The translations under genes and the position numbers were made by a program. The notes beneath the pieces were generated by a model. It searched no databases, was not told the DNA's origin, and was given only the letters and a program-made list of their open reading frames with translations. Below, piece after piece: positions 1 to 11,308 of a stretch of DNA of 64,000 bases (its first letter is position 1; each line of letters opens with the position of its first letter). This DNA comes from Neonectria sp. B-13 (taxonomy: Eukaryota > Ascomycota > Sordariomycetes > Hypocreales > Nectriaceae), in assembly GCA_002682825.1 (NCBI GenBank), contig NOKP01000002.1:2299132-2363131 (forward strand), written 5' to 3'.

Positions 1-705
1 CTGAGCCCGAAGGACTGACGACAGGGCTGTGGTCCTGGTCATGGGATGCAACCTGTAGCATCGGTATGGTGTAGTCTCCTCTTGGAGGGTGCGCCTCTCG
101 GGTTTGAGAGCCGACGACAAGCTGTGATTTCTATAACAGCATCTGCCCCCGACGCCATGTAGTCACACTAAAGAGGAGCAGACCCTTGGCGCCAACCCGC
201 ACAGATTGCTGGGCCAGCCTCACGATGGGATATGCAGAAATCGGACCATTCTCTTGGAGACGACGAGGACAGAGGAAGATGCTAGCCTCAAAGGGGCAAG
301 TCGGTGAGCCACACGTCTAGAGATCTCAGGGCCGGCGATCATCCGAGGGGACTACTGGGCTCGTGTGAACAACATTGGAGATCAATTCTGGGACCCCAAA
401 GCGATTCTGGTGTTACATTTACGAGGCTGCGGGCCCTGGTATCACATGGAACGCCACGCCCCACGGATGGGGCGTCGAGGTCGAGACCTAGAGAGTTGAG
501 CTGGCTGTTGAAGAGATCGAGCGTCAGGCGGGCGAGACGGTCCAGGGACGGGCCGCTGATAGCCATCGGTTGCCATCCAATAGCAGTAGACGTCATGGCC
601 GCGCTTGCAAGCTCTGGAGCGGGATGGATCGCGACGTTGACCGTGTTAGTCAAAGAGCCACACTCGAGACAAGCGAGACAAGAGGCAAAGACGACGTTGT
701 CGCAA
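1..705 (-). CDS. Unidentified spliced gene, 3' part beyond the left edge
   Basis: Partial gene read right to left; I do not recognise the family. Proposed exons are 423-705, 167-316 and 1-121 (open at the window edge). The introns are 317-422 (GTAAAT...CTCTAG) and 122-166 (GTGACT...ATCACAG). Both junctions are phase 0 and the frame stays open. The first listed exon has strongly C-ended codons in the stretch ISGPSLDRLARLTLDLFNS and a Cys-rich segment (SCDNVVFASCLACLECG). The second contains ENGPISAYPIVRLAQQSVRV and the third contains LVVGSQTREAHPPRGDY. The 5' end is unsettled. An in-frame ATG lies at 596, but coding character continues upstream. A further exon near 780-860 (reading PWSWEALFNFNDLPSMAGG) could be joined through a weak donor and the CCACAG acceptor just right of 705. 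No domain is assigned. Confidence that something here is coding is moderate; the exact model is tentative. Confidence 0.45.
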
Positions 706-1314
706 CTGTGGCCGCCGCAACCGCAAACCGACAGCCAAAACAGACCCCTCCCCCACGTCCCGACAGCCCGCCCGCCATTGAGGGGAGGTCGTTGAAGTTG
801 AATAGCGCCTCCCAGCTCCAAGGCGGTGCGGTGCATAGCTCGCGCTAGGGTGCGCTGCGAGGGACGAAACTCGAGCCCGATCCATGACCCAGGAGTGCCA
901 GGCTCCCAGCAAGCCCGAAAGCATAAGCCGAGCGCAATCTGAGTTCCGAGCAGTCGGGGGAGCCTGGAGCCTCTGGATGCCAGGAGCAGCCGCAGGGGAG
1001 CAATGGGTTGGCCGATGGGTTGGGCCGCGGGCGGCATATTTTGGGGAAATATGACATGTAACAGGAGCCAGGATGGGGGAGCTCATGCGGCCGTTCCATG
1101 CGCGCGCCGACTGGGGCGGCTCATTTCCAAGCAGCGGCAAAGGGCCAAGACAATTTGATTTGATTTGATGCCCGGGGTTCAAATGCCTCGCAGACGAAGA
1201 CCTCCAGCTGGGCCTTTGGAGATGAAGGCGGCTTGTTTGGCTGCGCCTGGGCCGGGCTGGAGGATGACCGGCGTTGAAACACGGATGAGTTGCTTGCAAG
1301 TTGCATTGGGCGGT

Positions 1315-1340
1315 GAGCAGAGCAGAGCAGAGCAGAGCAG
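1315..1340. repeat. AGCAG pentanucleotide microsatellite
   Basis: About five uninterrupted AGCAG units, followed by degenerate copies (TGCAAAGCTGAGCTGAGCAG). It lies in non-coding sequence. Confidence 0.85.
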
Positions 1341-1924
1341 TGCAAAGCTGAGCTGAGCAGAGATGGAAATGGAGTTGAAGCTAGGTCCCTCTACTTCGTA
1401 GCTGCCCCAGGCGGCCCCGCGACACGTGATGGACGCCACGGACGACCCTTGGAAAGTCAGCCGGAGCCGGGTATGATCTACGGGAGGTGGTGGGTGTTAT
1501 TTTCGGTCCCGGGATTGTCTGTTATTAGGTCCCGGATAAAGGAAATGGCTGGTAGGGATGAACGCTACAAAGTGGAAGGTGTTCAAGCATTGCTGGATCC
1601 TTTTCGGATTCACGGGAGGGATGTCAATCCCTCGGGGACGGAACCATGTTGAAGGTGTATTCACTCCCCTCATACTTCCCCTCTGCCTCGAAGGCTTATG
1701 GTGAGAACTGAGGAGAAAAGTCCCCCTACTCCATGGCCCAGGACCTCAAGACGGAAGTTTGCCGCTGCGGACGTCCTATCAATTGCTCGCTGGGGCATTC
1801 GCCTCGGAGCAGACGCGGACCCGCAGGCTGTTGATTTGTGGCTTGTCTGCAGCGCTGCAGCCGCGCAAAGGTTGAGGTGAGTGATGTGGATGTGAGATGT
1901 TTGCTAATAACGAAGCTAGAAGTA

Positions 1925-2000
1925 TTTTGTACTATCCGTACATACTTACTAGGTATGAGTACGTACCACGTACCATGAACACTTCGTACCAGGTAGGGCA
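1925..2000. repeat. GTAC-rich palindromic cluster
   Basis: Dense GTAC, GTACC and TACGTA words (for example GAGTACGTACCACGTACC) within about 75 bp of intergenic DNA. Similar clusters recur at about 25125-25255, 43015-43060, 62660-62730, 63605-63680 and 63815-63885. Confidence 0.6.
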
Positions 2001-2800
2001 AGGTGGACAGGTAGGCATATGCAAGCTGTTTGAGCGGCGTCGGAACGCCGCCGCCCTCGTCATCTTCATTCATTGTCGTCATCAAGATTGTCGTCATCAT
2101 GATTGTCGTCACTAGGGAGGTGTAGGAGGAGGACCAGCTCCAGCCATGGGTAGCAGAACTCTATCAACAACAAGTAAGGAATGGCTGGAGATAGTGCCGT
2201 AGCAGTCGGCAAGACAAGAGTGCGTTAGGTAGACAAGATGGCCAAGCCCACTAATGCGACCTTCAAAGACGGTGCAGCACATCTCCAAGTTGACTCGACC
2301 GATGCCGAGTGGATGAAGATAGCAATTCGAATTGATTGAGGGAGGCGAAGAATGTGTGACGCAGAACCCGCCCGAACCACAATACAGGGCACGCACGGCC
2401 GCCGACCACCATTTGTCTGGAGAGTCAAATGAATATCTGCAGGTTTGTGCACATAATCAAGTGCCTGCAGATCCCTGAGGGGAGCTTGAGCTGCAGTGCT
2501 GCGTATCGAGGGGTATCGGTGGTGGATGAAATATTACCCCACAGAGCCATTGAAGCACGGGCGCCTAAACTTGGCTTATGTTTTCCGAGAAATATCCGCC
2601 TTGCTGCCGTCTTGGATAAGAGGCAATGCTTACAAACGGGTGGATTGACGGCTGCTCACCTCGGAAGGAAGGGCCATGAAGCAAAAGCCTCACGTCGGGC
2701 AGAGAATCCCGAGAAAGTTGCTGGCTTGAATTGGTGGGTGGGCCGTCTCGGCAGAGGCAAGCGAGCCGACGACTGGCAACGCGGCGGACGCATGGGAGTT

Positions 2801-2871
2801 GGATTGGAGGCTTGGAGGCTTGAAGACTTGGACACTTGGAGGCTTGGAGGCTTAGAGACTTGGAGGCTTAG
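2801..2871. repeat. Imperfect 8-9 bp tandem array (TTGGAGGC-like)
   Basis: About eight head-to-tail copies of a unit close to CTTGGAGG, with variants GAAGACTTGG, ACACTTGG and AGAGACTTGG. There is no coding context. Confidence 0.8.
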
Positions 2872-5342
2872 AGCGAGGGTGGTGACTCCACCCGGAAGAT
2901 GGCCAAGGGTGCTGATCCGTGAGTGATGGACGACGGGGGCACTTTCTCGACTCTTCTGAGGAAAAAGGCCTTTCTTTTGCGGTGTCAAGCTAACTCCAGA
3001 AGGGGGTGCTATTGCTGACAGATGAAGAACCATCTCCGAGTTTCCGGGACTTGTTCAAGAATGGCGTCCCTGTCAAGGACGGTCCTGTCCTATTGGGTGG
3101 CCCTGTTCGGTTGACAGTGCAACTTAAAAGCGCCGCCGCTGGACTTGACTCGAGGTCGAACACACCCAACACGAGTCGGAGACCGATTACGTACAATGCG
3201 CCGGTACTTGGGGTAGTTTCAGGGCACTGACATCGTCCGGAGGATTTTGCACGGCACTTGGGCACTTGGGCACTTTGAGGAAGAACCGGTGGGCGGCAGG
3301 AGAACTTTTGATATGCGCTCGCCGAAGGGACGCCGAGTTGAGGCACGGTCGGCACGCAGTTTGACGGAACGGATGCTTCCCCCACAGTGCCTTGGTGGTT
3401 GCTCGGCACCACGAGGCTCAGCCTACCGATGGTTGTCGACAACGGTTATCCTCGTACAGTAGCGTCATGTGTGCTTTTCCACTTGGGCCAGTGAAAGCAG
3501 AAACCGCCCGGCAGGTAGCGACACAACGAGGCTTTAGGGCGGGTGGAAACGTATCGACAAAAAGCAAGTCATGGCGGGTGAGCAGGCAGTGAGGAGCCCT
3601 AGCAGGTGGGTGGGCAATGCCATGCCGGGGCGACTGGGATGCTGGAGACGTCGATTGGGCGTCAGTGCCTATCCACGCGGTTGATGCCCTACCGGAGCTT
3701 ACAAAGGGCACTCACTACCTTTACTCGCATGTGGTACACGATGTTGGCGGGGATACCTTAATGGAGATGGGCGGAGCAGGCTGTGAGTGATCTGTCGCGA
3801 GTACGAAGGGCCAAAGACCCGACGCCGTAGCCCGGACGGAGACCGGAACGCTCTCTCACAGCGGGACCGTTACCGCCGCATCGTTTAGCCCGGGGGGCAT
3901 GCCACCATGCTCATCTGGTTTCCTCCAATTCTTACGAAGTACGCGCTGCTGCGTGCTTGGCCAAGCTTGGTCTCGGCACGCCTAGCCTGGGCTGGCCTGG
4001 CGCTGGCGCTGGCGGTCGTGGAACTCCCAGGGTCGGGCCCTGACCATGATGAGGCTGCTGGGCCGCTCCACCATGGCGATGGATCCCCAGGATGCGTGTG
4101 CGCTGGTGCAGAGGTGCGAGGCGTGAGCTCGTCATGGCTGACATGGGTGTCCCTCCCCATCATTTTGCCCTGCGCCCTGGCGCCCACGCCGACGACCCAG
4201 CAGGGCCAGCATGAGCCTAGTACCCAAGCCAGGCGCGCCCTCGACGAGTCTCTGTCTGTCGCTCGCTGTCTCTGCCCGTCCGTCTGTTGTCGGAGGATAG
4301 GAATCCCTGGCTGTCTTGGGCTTGGCCGCCCGGGAAGACCCCGGTAAACCGATGCTGCCGGGCCATCTTTCACCGCATTTTGGGGGCCAATGGCTTGCGG
4401 TTCCAAGCATGGGCGTTTCTGTCCTGCAGCACAGGGCGTTTTGGTCTGCTGCTTCTTCCCTTCTCCATCGCATCGCATCGCCAGTCAGCTAACAAGTTGT
4501 GGCGACTGGCTGAAGCTGGGTATTTGGAGGAGCCCGGGGGCTGCGAGGCTTGGTTGCAGGCAGCTGTCCTTGATCTTGCTTGCGGATGCTCCGAACCATT
4601 GTCCTTTTGGGGTCTGGACCTGTGGCCGGTCCGATTCTTCCTCCGATTCTTCCTTCACTTTCTTGATTGCCAACGACTTACACACTAGTAACCTTTCGAC
4701 GGGCACAGGCAAGGAAACAAAGGGACCGACAACCGTAATTCTTACGTAGTTGCGGTTTGGCATGGCCTGGTGCGCCGTTGCACCCTAGCCCGGCTCCCGT
4801 CGAACTATTATGGAATGGCCCATCCATCCATCCCTTGGTTTTCATCCTGTTTCTCATCCCCATTCAACGTCCACCTTGGGATGGATAGCTTATACTGTAT
4901 AGGATCCGTATATACTAATAAGCATTAGGGTTCCCATCCCACTTGTTTTGATATGTTGTAGTCTAGTCCACACCACGACGTCCTTTTTCAAAACCTCCGA
5001 CGATGGCCCCTCCGCCCCCGGCCTGAGCTTCACTTTGTGGAGCTCGGACGAGAGAGCATACGGAGCGAGACAGGACAGGCCGGATCGATCCAGTTCATGG
5101 TCTCGGCCCCAGTTTCAGTGCTGGCCGCCTTGTGTGTCTCTGGCCAGTGTCTTAGGTCTGCGTCTCTGGCTCCCGCGCCCGCAGCATCAACACCCCGGTC
5201 AGCATCATCTGGGACATTACTCCTCGCTCGCCCTGGATCATGGCGTCGTCATAGCTCGTACCTCATAGCTCATAGCTGGCGACTGGCATTCACATCCACC
5301 CATTCCTGAGCCCGCACCCGCACCCCTTGGGACGAAACCGCG

Positions 5343-5366
5343 ACAGCAACAGCAACAGCAACAGCA
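5343..5366. repeat. CAACAG hexanucleotide repeat
   Basis: Four near-perfect AGCAAC units in non-coding sequence upstream of the FNIP-like gene. Confidence 0.8.
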
Positions 5367-6791
5367 AAAGGAAGACGGGGCATCTCTCCCCAACTTCCTC
5401 CCAGTGGTTCACGATTCGCGGTTCACCCGTCAAAGAGTCCGATCCGCTCCATCCACCCAATCCCCACTCTTATCGCCCATCTCCATCGCCATCTCCATCC
5501 CAAAGAACCCACCGAGCTACCTACTCTCCACTGCTAGTACAGGCTACAAGCGCACTGCGTACTTAGCTAGATAGGTACCTCCAGTACCCTCCGGCTCGTG
5601 CAGCGAGAACCACAACCACAGCAGCACCCACCAGCAACTGGCCCACAACGACTCGGTAATAAAATAAAAACAGGTACCGACCAGCCGACTTGACCCTTGG
5701 CCCTAGGGCGCTTGGCCTTGGCGCCTCCTCCCCTCCGCCGCTAGGCGTTAGGACGCACCCAAGGACCCCACTGGACCTTGGCGCGATCTTCAGTGCCTTG
5801 TTCCCTGAGCCTTCAGTACATGGTACTTCCCACAGCAGACGGTGCCCTGAACGCCCACCCACTGCCACCCGCCCGAGCCTGGCAGCGTCCCGGCCATCTG
5901 GATCAACCACCAAGCACCCACCGACATCTGCTACATCTCCCAGGGCGACCTCTCTCCATTACCTTGCCCCGACCACCTACACCAAACACTTCAAAACACT
6001 CCAAACTCGGACCGGAAACACCTGCTCCCTGTATCTGTACTCGCGCCTCCTCGTCGTCGTCTCCCTTGCGCCAGGTTCCTACACGTACAACAAACAGATA
6101 AACATCCCGCCAACCACCAACGGACAACCAGCCGACTGCACCGCTCGCGCTCGCGCTCCCTCTCTCATCTCTCTCACCCACCAACCGGTCTCTCACAACC
6201 GGCCTCACCTAGGCCAGCCAGCATTCATCAGCCCTCGTCCGCTCTGCCTCAGTCGTCTCTCATCTCCGCTTCACCCTCCGTCTCTCCTCTCTCGCCGAGT
6301 CGATCTCTACTAACAACGGCCACGACCCTTATTAATCCCGCCCCTCTCCCCGTGGGCCAAGACACGCGACAGCTCAACCAGGGCCCTCTTTGTGTCCCGC
6401 AACGCGCCAAACCCGCCGCCACCACAACGCCGCCACCTCGTTGCCACGCACTGAATCCAAGTCCACCACTACTTCGTGCGCACGCCAACATCGCCTCTCA
6501 ATCTTGCATGCCCCAGCTCCTTCTGGATTTCTCCAAGCTGCCGTCTCTTTGATCTTTAAGCCGCACGCTGTGCCTCACCCGCCACTTCTCTCCAACTCTC
6601 TTGGCCGACCCCGGACTTGTGCCGTCACCTTCACATGCCGCCCGCAGAGGTTACTATGCGCCCACCCCCAGCTCGAAATTCTTTGTCCAACGTTTTGATG
6701 ATGGCTCGTTGCCAACATTGAGTTGTCGGTTCTCCCTCTCGCATCCCCTCTGTTGCACTTGCACACATCTTGCCTGTTGCGTGCCACCGAC

Positions 6792-9700
6792 ATGCTCGGC
6801 CGGCTCTTGCATCTGGGCTCCGGCGGCTCCGCCGCACCCACTCAGACGACAGCCAAGATGTCAAGGCCAGTTTCTTCACTCGAGTCTGTCCAAGAAGACA
6901 TTCATACTCGAAACCTTCTTTTCCCCGATGCCCACGCCCTTTACCAGCACCGCAACGACCAAGTCTTTCCTCTGTCCTCAGCCCCCACCACCCCGGCCAC
7001 CTCAACAGCAAACGCCTTCGACTACAGCGGCGATGTCGATCTTGACGTACGTGATGTCCGTGTTATTGTCATGCAAGATGCTTTAGGCCCTTCAAATGCA
7101 TCGCTCCTCTTTGACAGCCACCCTGCTCCGCCTACCTCACCAACGGAACGAACTGCTGCACCCCAGGATCAACGAAGAGCCCCGACCTCTCCACGCAAGA
7201 GTAGCTTGGGCAGCATTGTCCGCCCTCTTGTCATCCAGTCTGACGGTCCCCAGCCTCCACCGCGCCAAGGTGCGTTTGATCGACGAGCATCGCTGCAGGG
7301 CCGAAACCAGAGCCATGCAGAAACGGAAGTTCAACGAGCTGCACGCGAGTATCGGGAGGAGCTGGCCACGTTCTCGGGTTGCATCTTTGGCAACTCTGAG
7401 CTGATGTCTTACAAAGGCACCTCAACCAAGGTCCATGTCGTGCCTGGCGAGAGTCGGGCTAATGATGTCTCGAGCTCTATTGTTGGCGATGGCCGCAGCT
7501 CTATTGGCCGGTCAAGCGCTCGCTCGAGCAGACTCTCGCAGTCATATTCCTCCCAAACCGTCTCACCAACAGCCGGCTCGTCCCTAGCCACCACTCACCC
7601 TTACTCGCGTCAGAGCGAGAAGAAGAAGGTTCTCATTACACGTCTCTTCCCCGTGAATGTCTCTGTGGACGAAGCAGAAACCAATACTACCCCCCAGAGC
7701 CACTACTCAGACGAAAACGCTGGTTTTCCATTCCCAGCAACTGGCGACGAACCAGTTCCGAAGAAGAAGAAAAGGCCTCAGCCAAAGCAGCGACGCACGC
7801 CAATGTATGCTGTAGTCCTCGTGGTCCAGCTTCCTTCTTCGCCCCCCTCGACTCGATCCCCGCCGGCCACGCAACCTAAGTCGGCACATCGCGAATCGAG
7901 CTCATACACTGACCAAGAATTCTTTCCCTCGTCTTTCAGCTCAGCTCGACCTTCAGGGTGGACCATGGTTGGCTCCGGAAACTACGGCGATGCCTCAGAG
8001 TCGACGTACTCGATCGATATGGAGGATAGAATCGATTCACTCACCCAGCATTGGGATATCATCATGAGGACCCTGACGCATCTTCAATCCGTTGTTGCGA
8101 CCATTTTGGGAACGATGCTTAAGCAGATCGATCTCACATCCCCGGGCCCATTTTCGATTTCGGGGGCCCCAAAGTCCGGCAGAACCCCTTCCTTTTCAGA
8201 CAGACGCGGGAGCGAAACACCCCGTGTAAAGCCACCCAAGAGCACAACAAAGCTGGTGTCATTATGGCCCAACTGCCTTGCAGATGACGCAGCTGTTGCA
8301 GGAGAAGTGGATGCTGCAAGGCATAGAATTGTCATGGGGTTGAGCGCGGCAAGGGTCGTGACTGGTCAGGGGCGATGGGGAATCTGGCGCGATGAGGCCC
8401 GTTGGACTTCTAAATGGGCTGGGAGCGTTGAACGGGGTCACTTCTTCTACAACCTTCTGAGCGGGTTTCTCGCAACGCACACCGACTGGCTCCAAGCCCT
8501 GTGCCCCCCTTCTTACCGGAGGCGACTCTTCCTACAACAGAAAAACCGAAGCGAGGAAGACTTGTCCCTCCCGGCTCGCACAATCATCATATCCGAGGAC
8601 AAGATGGCGGCTCGTCGTCTCATATTCCTCCTTTCTGCCTTCTTGCCCGCGAATCAACAGATCCCGACGACGCGGGCACATCGACCCAGTACCTCCACGT
8701 CTGTTGGGACCTTCTCCAACTCACCTCCGACGTATATAATTCCAGTTCTCCGGGAAGAGTCTCTTCGCCGCAAGATTAATCGCAGGACAGGACTTCGTCG
8801 AACCTCTCACTCTCGGACAGCGAGCCATAGCACAAGAGCCTCCGCCGTTCCTGTACAATTGGCTCACTTAGCCATGGATCGAAACCACGAACGGCGTGTC
8901 TCCGATGCTGCATCCATTCGACCCTCGAATCTCCCCATTTCCGGCAACGACTTCGTGAGCAGAAAGAGCAGCGCTGCTACGACCACGACGGTGATGCCCG
9001 AGACAACAATGCCACACTTCTCCACCGCGCAACGAGTCGATGGTCGTAGAAGACCTCGCCCCAGCAGCAGTGGAAGTGTTGCAGCAGACGACCTAAAGCG
9101 ATCTTTGAAACGAGGCGAAAGCACTGGCCACATGAGCAATGCGAGCAGCGATTCTAGGAGCCAGGGCTCAAGATGGGGCAGCGTCATCAGTGGTCTATGG
9201 AGCGCCCGCCGCCGGGACTCAACTACCCTCAGCAGCTACAACCCGGACCCGAAATCACCTTCTAAGCAATCGTTCAACACCAACAGGCCGGACAAGTTAT
9301 CACAGATGGTTGAAGAGGCAGCTGTCATTGGCGAGGTGACTGCATCGCCTAACGGTCCACGTCCATCGGCGGACAGTCGGAGGGAGGTCACGCCGCGAGA
9401 CTATGAGGGACGCAATCGGGAGCCGTCGGTCCGACCTGAGCGAACCCCAGACCCGAATGGAGCCTTTGAATCCCCAGTCAAGACATCTATCAACGCTGAT
9501 GACGGGATCATCGATGTGGACATTTCTTTTCCCGATTACATGACGTCTTTCGAGTCCGCTATTAGCTCTCCGTCGAGCAGTGGATATCTGTCGACGCCCG
9601 GTATTGCAGGCGGACTAGATTCTTTTGAGCAAGCGTCTCGATTATGTGTTGATGGGGACTTGCCCCTGAATGCTGCTGGCTGGTTGAACCGTTACCACCC

Positions 9701-10412
9701 AGACTTCGCTGTCCAGGCTCTTCCCCCGCAAGAGAATCTTCTGGAACAGGTCAAAGCATCCCTTCGGGCTGAACCAACACCGGCTCCGACTAACCCGCTG
9801 GGCGGCGATCTCACTGAGCGATGGGTTGATGTTAGTTGTGTGATGATTGCCGATACTACCACAAACCTGATAACTCGCATTCGATACCGCCGACTAGTCA
9901 AGCCAAGGTCTCCTTCCGATCGCCAGCCAATGGGACAGACCGGGCCACCCAGCAGCTCCTACGGTGGTGCACTACTGACTCCTTCCATCCTTCCTTATGA
10001 AACTCAGCTCGAGGAAGAATGGATTGAGGAGCCTATTCTCCTACCAGATGAGAATCTCACCGAAGCCGTTGAGAAAGTTATCAGTCTTACGCAGGAGACT
10101 AGCAAAGACCACTCGTTGGCCTCCTCGCAGACGCACAGCGAGGTCCGCATGAGTACTGACGGCGAGGAGCCTATTTCTGTAACTGCGCCCGAACCGCCTG
10201 CGCTACCACAAACGCCTCTGGAAGTTCCTCGCGTGCAATGCAAGACTGTCGTGCTCTCCGCCCTCGAGGACACCATTCGCGAGGTCATCGACCTTCGAGA
10301 GAGGGGTTATCTGGGAACGAACGGTATCGCAAGGAATTCCCAATCTCAACATAACCTGCTTCAAGATGCGATCAGTGTCTGGTTAGACAATCTTGACATC
10401 ACCGAAGCGTAA
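6792..10412 (+). CDS. Folliculin-interacting protein (FNIP/Lst4-type DENN protein)
   Basis: Single exon of 1206 residues. FNIP/Lst4 proteins pair with folliculin/Lst7 and act on Rag/Gtr GTPases to signal amino-acid status to TORC1 at the vacuole. Family-type blocks are visible. VRVIVMQDALG at about residue 88 is the start of the FNIP N-terminal domain. KKVLITRLFPVNVS (about 277) and MYAVVLVVQLP (about 338) are beta strands of the longin/uDENN fold. A long helical block begins SLWPNCLADDAAVAGEVD near 487, with WGIWRDEARWTSKWAG after it. The C-terminal DENN part includes WVDVSCVMIADTTTNLI (about 1010) and CKTVVLSALEDTIREVIDL (about 1150). Ser/Pro-rich low-complexity linkers separate the blocks, as usual in fungal members. 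I chose the ATG at 6792 (MLGRLLHLGSGG). The frame is open to 6723, but the 23 extra residues look like leader, and MSRPVSS at 6858 is an alternative. The gene converges on DBP10. Confidence in family is good. Confidence 0.8.
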   Translation: MLGRLLHLGSGGSAAPTQTTAKMSRPVSSLESVQEDIHTRNLLFPDAHALYQHRNDQVFPLSSAPTTPATSTANAFDYSGDVDLDVRDVRVIVMQDALGPSNASLLFDSHPAPPTSPTERTAAPQDQRRAPTSPRKSSLGSIVRPLVIQSDGPQPPPRQGAFDRRASLQGRNQSHAETEVQRAAREYREELATFSGCIFGNSELMSYKGTSTKVHVVPGESRANDVSSSIVGDGRSSIGRSSARSSRLSQSYSSQTVSPTAGSSLATTHPYSRQSEKKKVLITRLFPVNVSVDEAETNTTPQSHYSDENAGFPFPATGDEPVPKKKKRPQPKQRRTPMYAVVLVVQLPSSPPSTRSPPATQPKSAHRESSSYTDQEFFPSSFSSARPSGWTMVGSGNYGDASESTYSIDMEDRIDSLTQHWDIIMRTLTHLQSVVATILGTMLKQIDLTSPGPFSISGAPKSGRTPSFSDRRGSETPRVKPPKSTTKLVSLWPNCLADDAAVAGEVDAARHRIVMGLSAARVVTGQGRWGIWRDEARWTSKWAGSVERGHFFYNLLSGFLATHTDWLQALCPPSYRRRLFLQQKNRSEEDLSLPARTIIISEDKMAARRLIFLLSAFLPANQQIPTTRAHRPSTSTSVGTFSNSPPTYIIPVLREESLRRKINRRTGLRRTSHSRTASHSTRASAVPVQLAHLAMDRNHERRVSDAASIRPSNLPISGNDFVSRKSSAATTTTVMPETTMPHFSTAQRVDGRRRPRPSSSGSVAADDLKRSLKRGESTGHMSNASSDSRSQGSRWGSVISGLWSARRRDSTTLSSYNPDPKSPSKQSFNTNRPDKLSQMVEEAAVIGEVTASPNGPRPSADSRREVTPRDYEGRNREPSVRPERTPDPNGAFESPVKTSINADDGIIDVDISFPDYMTSFESAISSPSSSGYLSTPGIAGGLDSFEQASRLCVDGDLPLNAAGWLNRYHPDFAVQALPPQENLLEQVKASLRAEPTPAPTNPLGGDLTERWVDVSCVMIADTTTNLITRIRYRRLVKPRSPSDRQPMGQTGPPSSSYGGALLTPSILPYETQLEEEWIEEPILLPDENLTEAVEKVISLTQETSKDHSLASSQTHSEVRMSTDGEEPISVTAPEPPALPQTPLEVPRVQCKTVVLSALEDTIREVIDLRERGYLGTNGIARNSQSQHNLLQDAISVWLDNLDITEA

Positions 10413-11308
10413 GCTTGCCGGCGAACTGAATCATCCCCGAATCACACCAGGGGAATTCCATGATTCAACACTCTTATCTCTCTTTTCTCACCTACCCACT
10501 CGCGTTCCTCGTCACCGGAACTTATCTGATTACACGGATGTACCACCATTTATTTTTCTATCGAAGACCATCGAAATGATACCCCTTGTGCGGTGTTCGC
10601 ACACACGAGATTTGGCAGAGGCTTTAGCCCCGTCTGGGGAAGGGAAAGCAATTATTCACGGGGTCATGGCCCATCCCTTATTTCCTACATATGCCCACTT
10701 TCTCTCTTGTTTTCTTGCCTTTTTCGCATTCCATGTCCTCTTGATTTGGCGTATCGGACTCTATTAGGAGCTACTCTCAGGAGAATTGTCGAGGCTTCCT
10801 GGCGAAGCCGACCTACACGGGAAGGTTGGCGTTACGCAAGGCATTTCAAGCCGTGGACTAGCAAGCGATTCAACATGACTAGCACAGAAAGGAATAGACT
10901 ATATTAGGAACTAAATCCGTTCCCCATGTGAAAGTGCGACAAAGACTTGCGAAGTAGCTTGGCTTTGAGCCAAGGAAGGCGTACGCAGGGAAGAAACGAT
11001 ATTACTCAAGTTGACGTTGCGTGGTTAGTCGTGTCCAGCGTTCATTAACCGCCGACGAAACATTGAAATGGCCTGTAGGGATCTGATGACGTAGGCGACC
11101 CGAGGAATCGGTACAGATGGATGCTCCCGACAGGTTGCAGCCGACGAAGATATGGATGTCTCAGCCTCAAGCGTGGGGGTCACCGACCGCACTCGGACAA
11201 ACCGCGCATCAATAGACAGACACTCTCACACACGCGGACGCGGACACGGACTAGGTCCCTTTTGAATCCTTCTTATTTCTATACCGATCATTATATACCA
11301 CCTGCAGC
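10413..11308. other. Shared 3' region between convergent genes
   Basis: About 900 bp between the FNIP-like stop codon and the DBP10 stop codon on the opposite strand. Short reading frames here have no coding bias or domain. It presumably holds the two 3' UTRs and polyadenylation sites. Confidence 0.6.

Larger units (their letters stand above)
861..6600. other. Long gene-poor intergenic region
   Basis: No open reading frame here shows coding bias, a recognisable domain or consistent splice signals. The stretch holds simple repeats (AGCAG near 1315-1340, an 8-9 bp TTGGAGGC-type array near 2801-2871, CACTTGGG copies near 3249-3275, CAACAG near 5343-5366) and a GTAC-rich cluster near 1925-2000. 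From about 5300 onward the plus strand becomes rich in C and T with many CCA/CTC runs, as is common in promoters and leaders of filamentous fungi. That part probably belongs to the FNIP-like gene downstream. Confidence 0.6.

Noticed and set aside
308..500. Plus-strand frame reading DYWARVNNIGDQFWDPKAIL
   Set aside because: It looks protein-like but is closed by stops on both sides and has no start or splice support. It lies mostly in the proposed intron 317-422 of the minus-strand gene and overlaps its exon above 423.
339..1037. Long continuous minus-strand frame of 232 codons taken as one gene
   Set aside because: Only part (about 423-705) has coding bias. The ends read as low-complexity or intron, so the spliced model was preferred.
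1170..1200. GGGGTTCAAATGCCTC, resembling a tRNA T-arm
   Set aside because: The five-base stem does not pair, and no cloverleaf can be built upstream.
3885..4478. 197-codon minus-strand frame and the overlapping plus-strand frame
   Set aside because: GC-rich DNA gives long open frames by chance. Composition is Arg/Pro/Ala-rich with no domain, and both strands are open at once.
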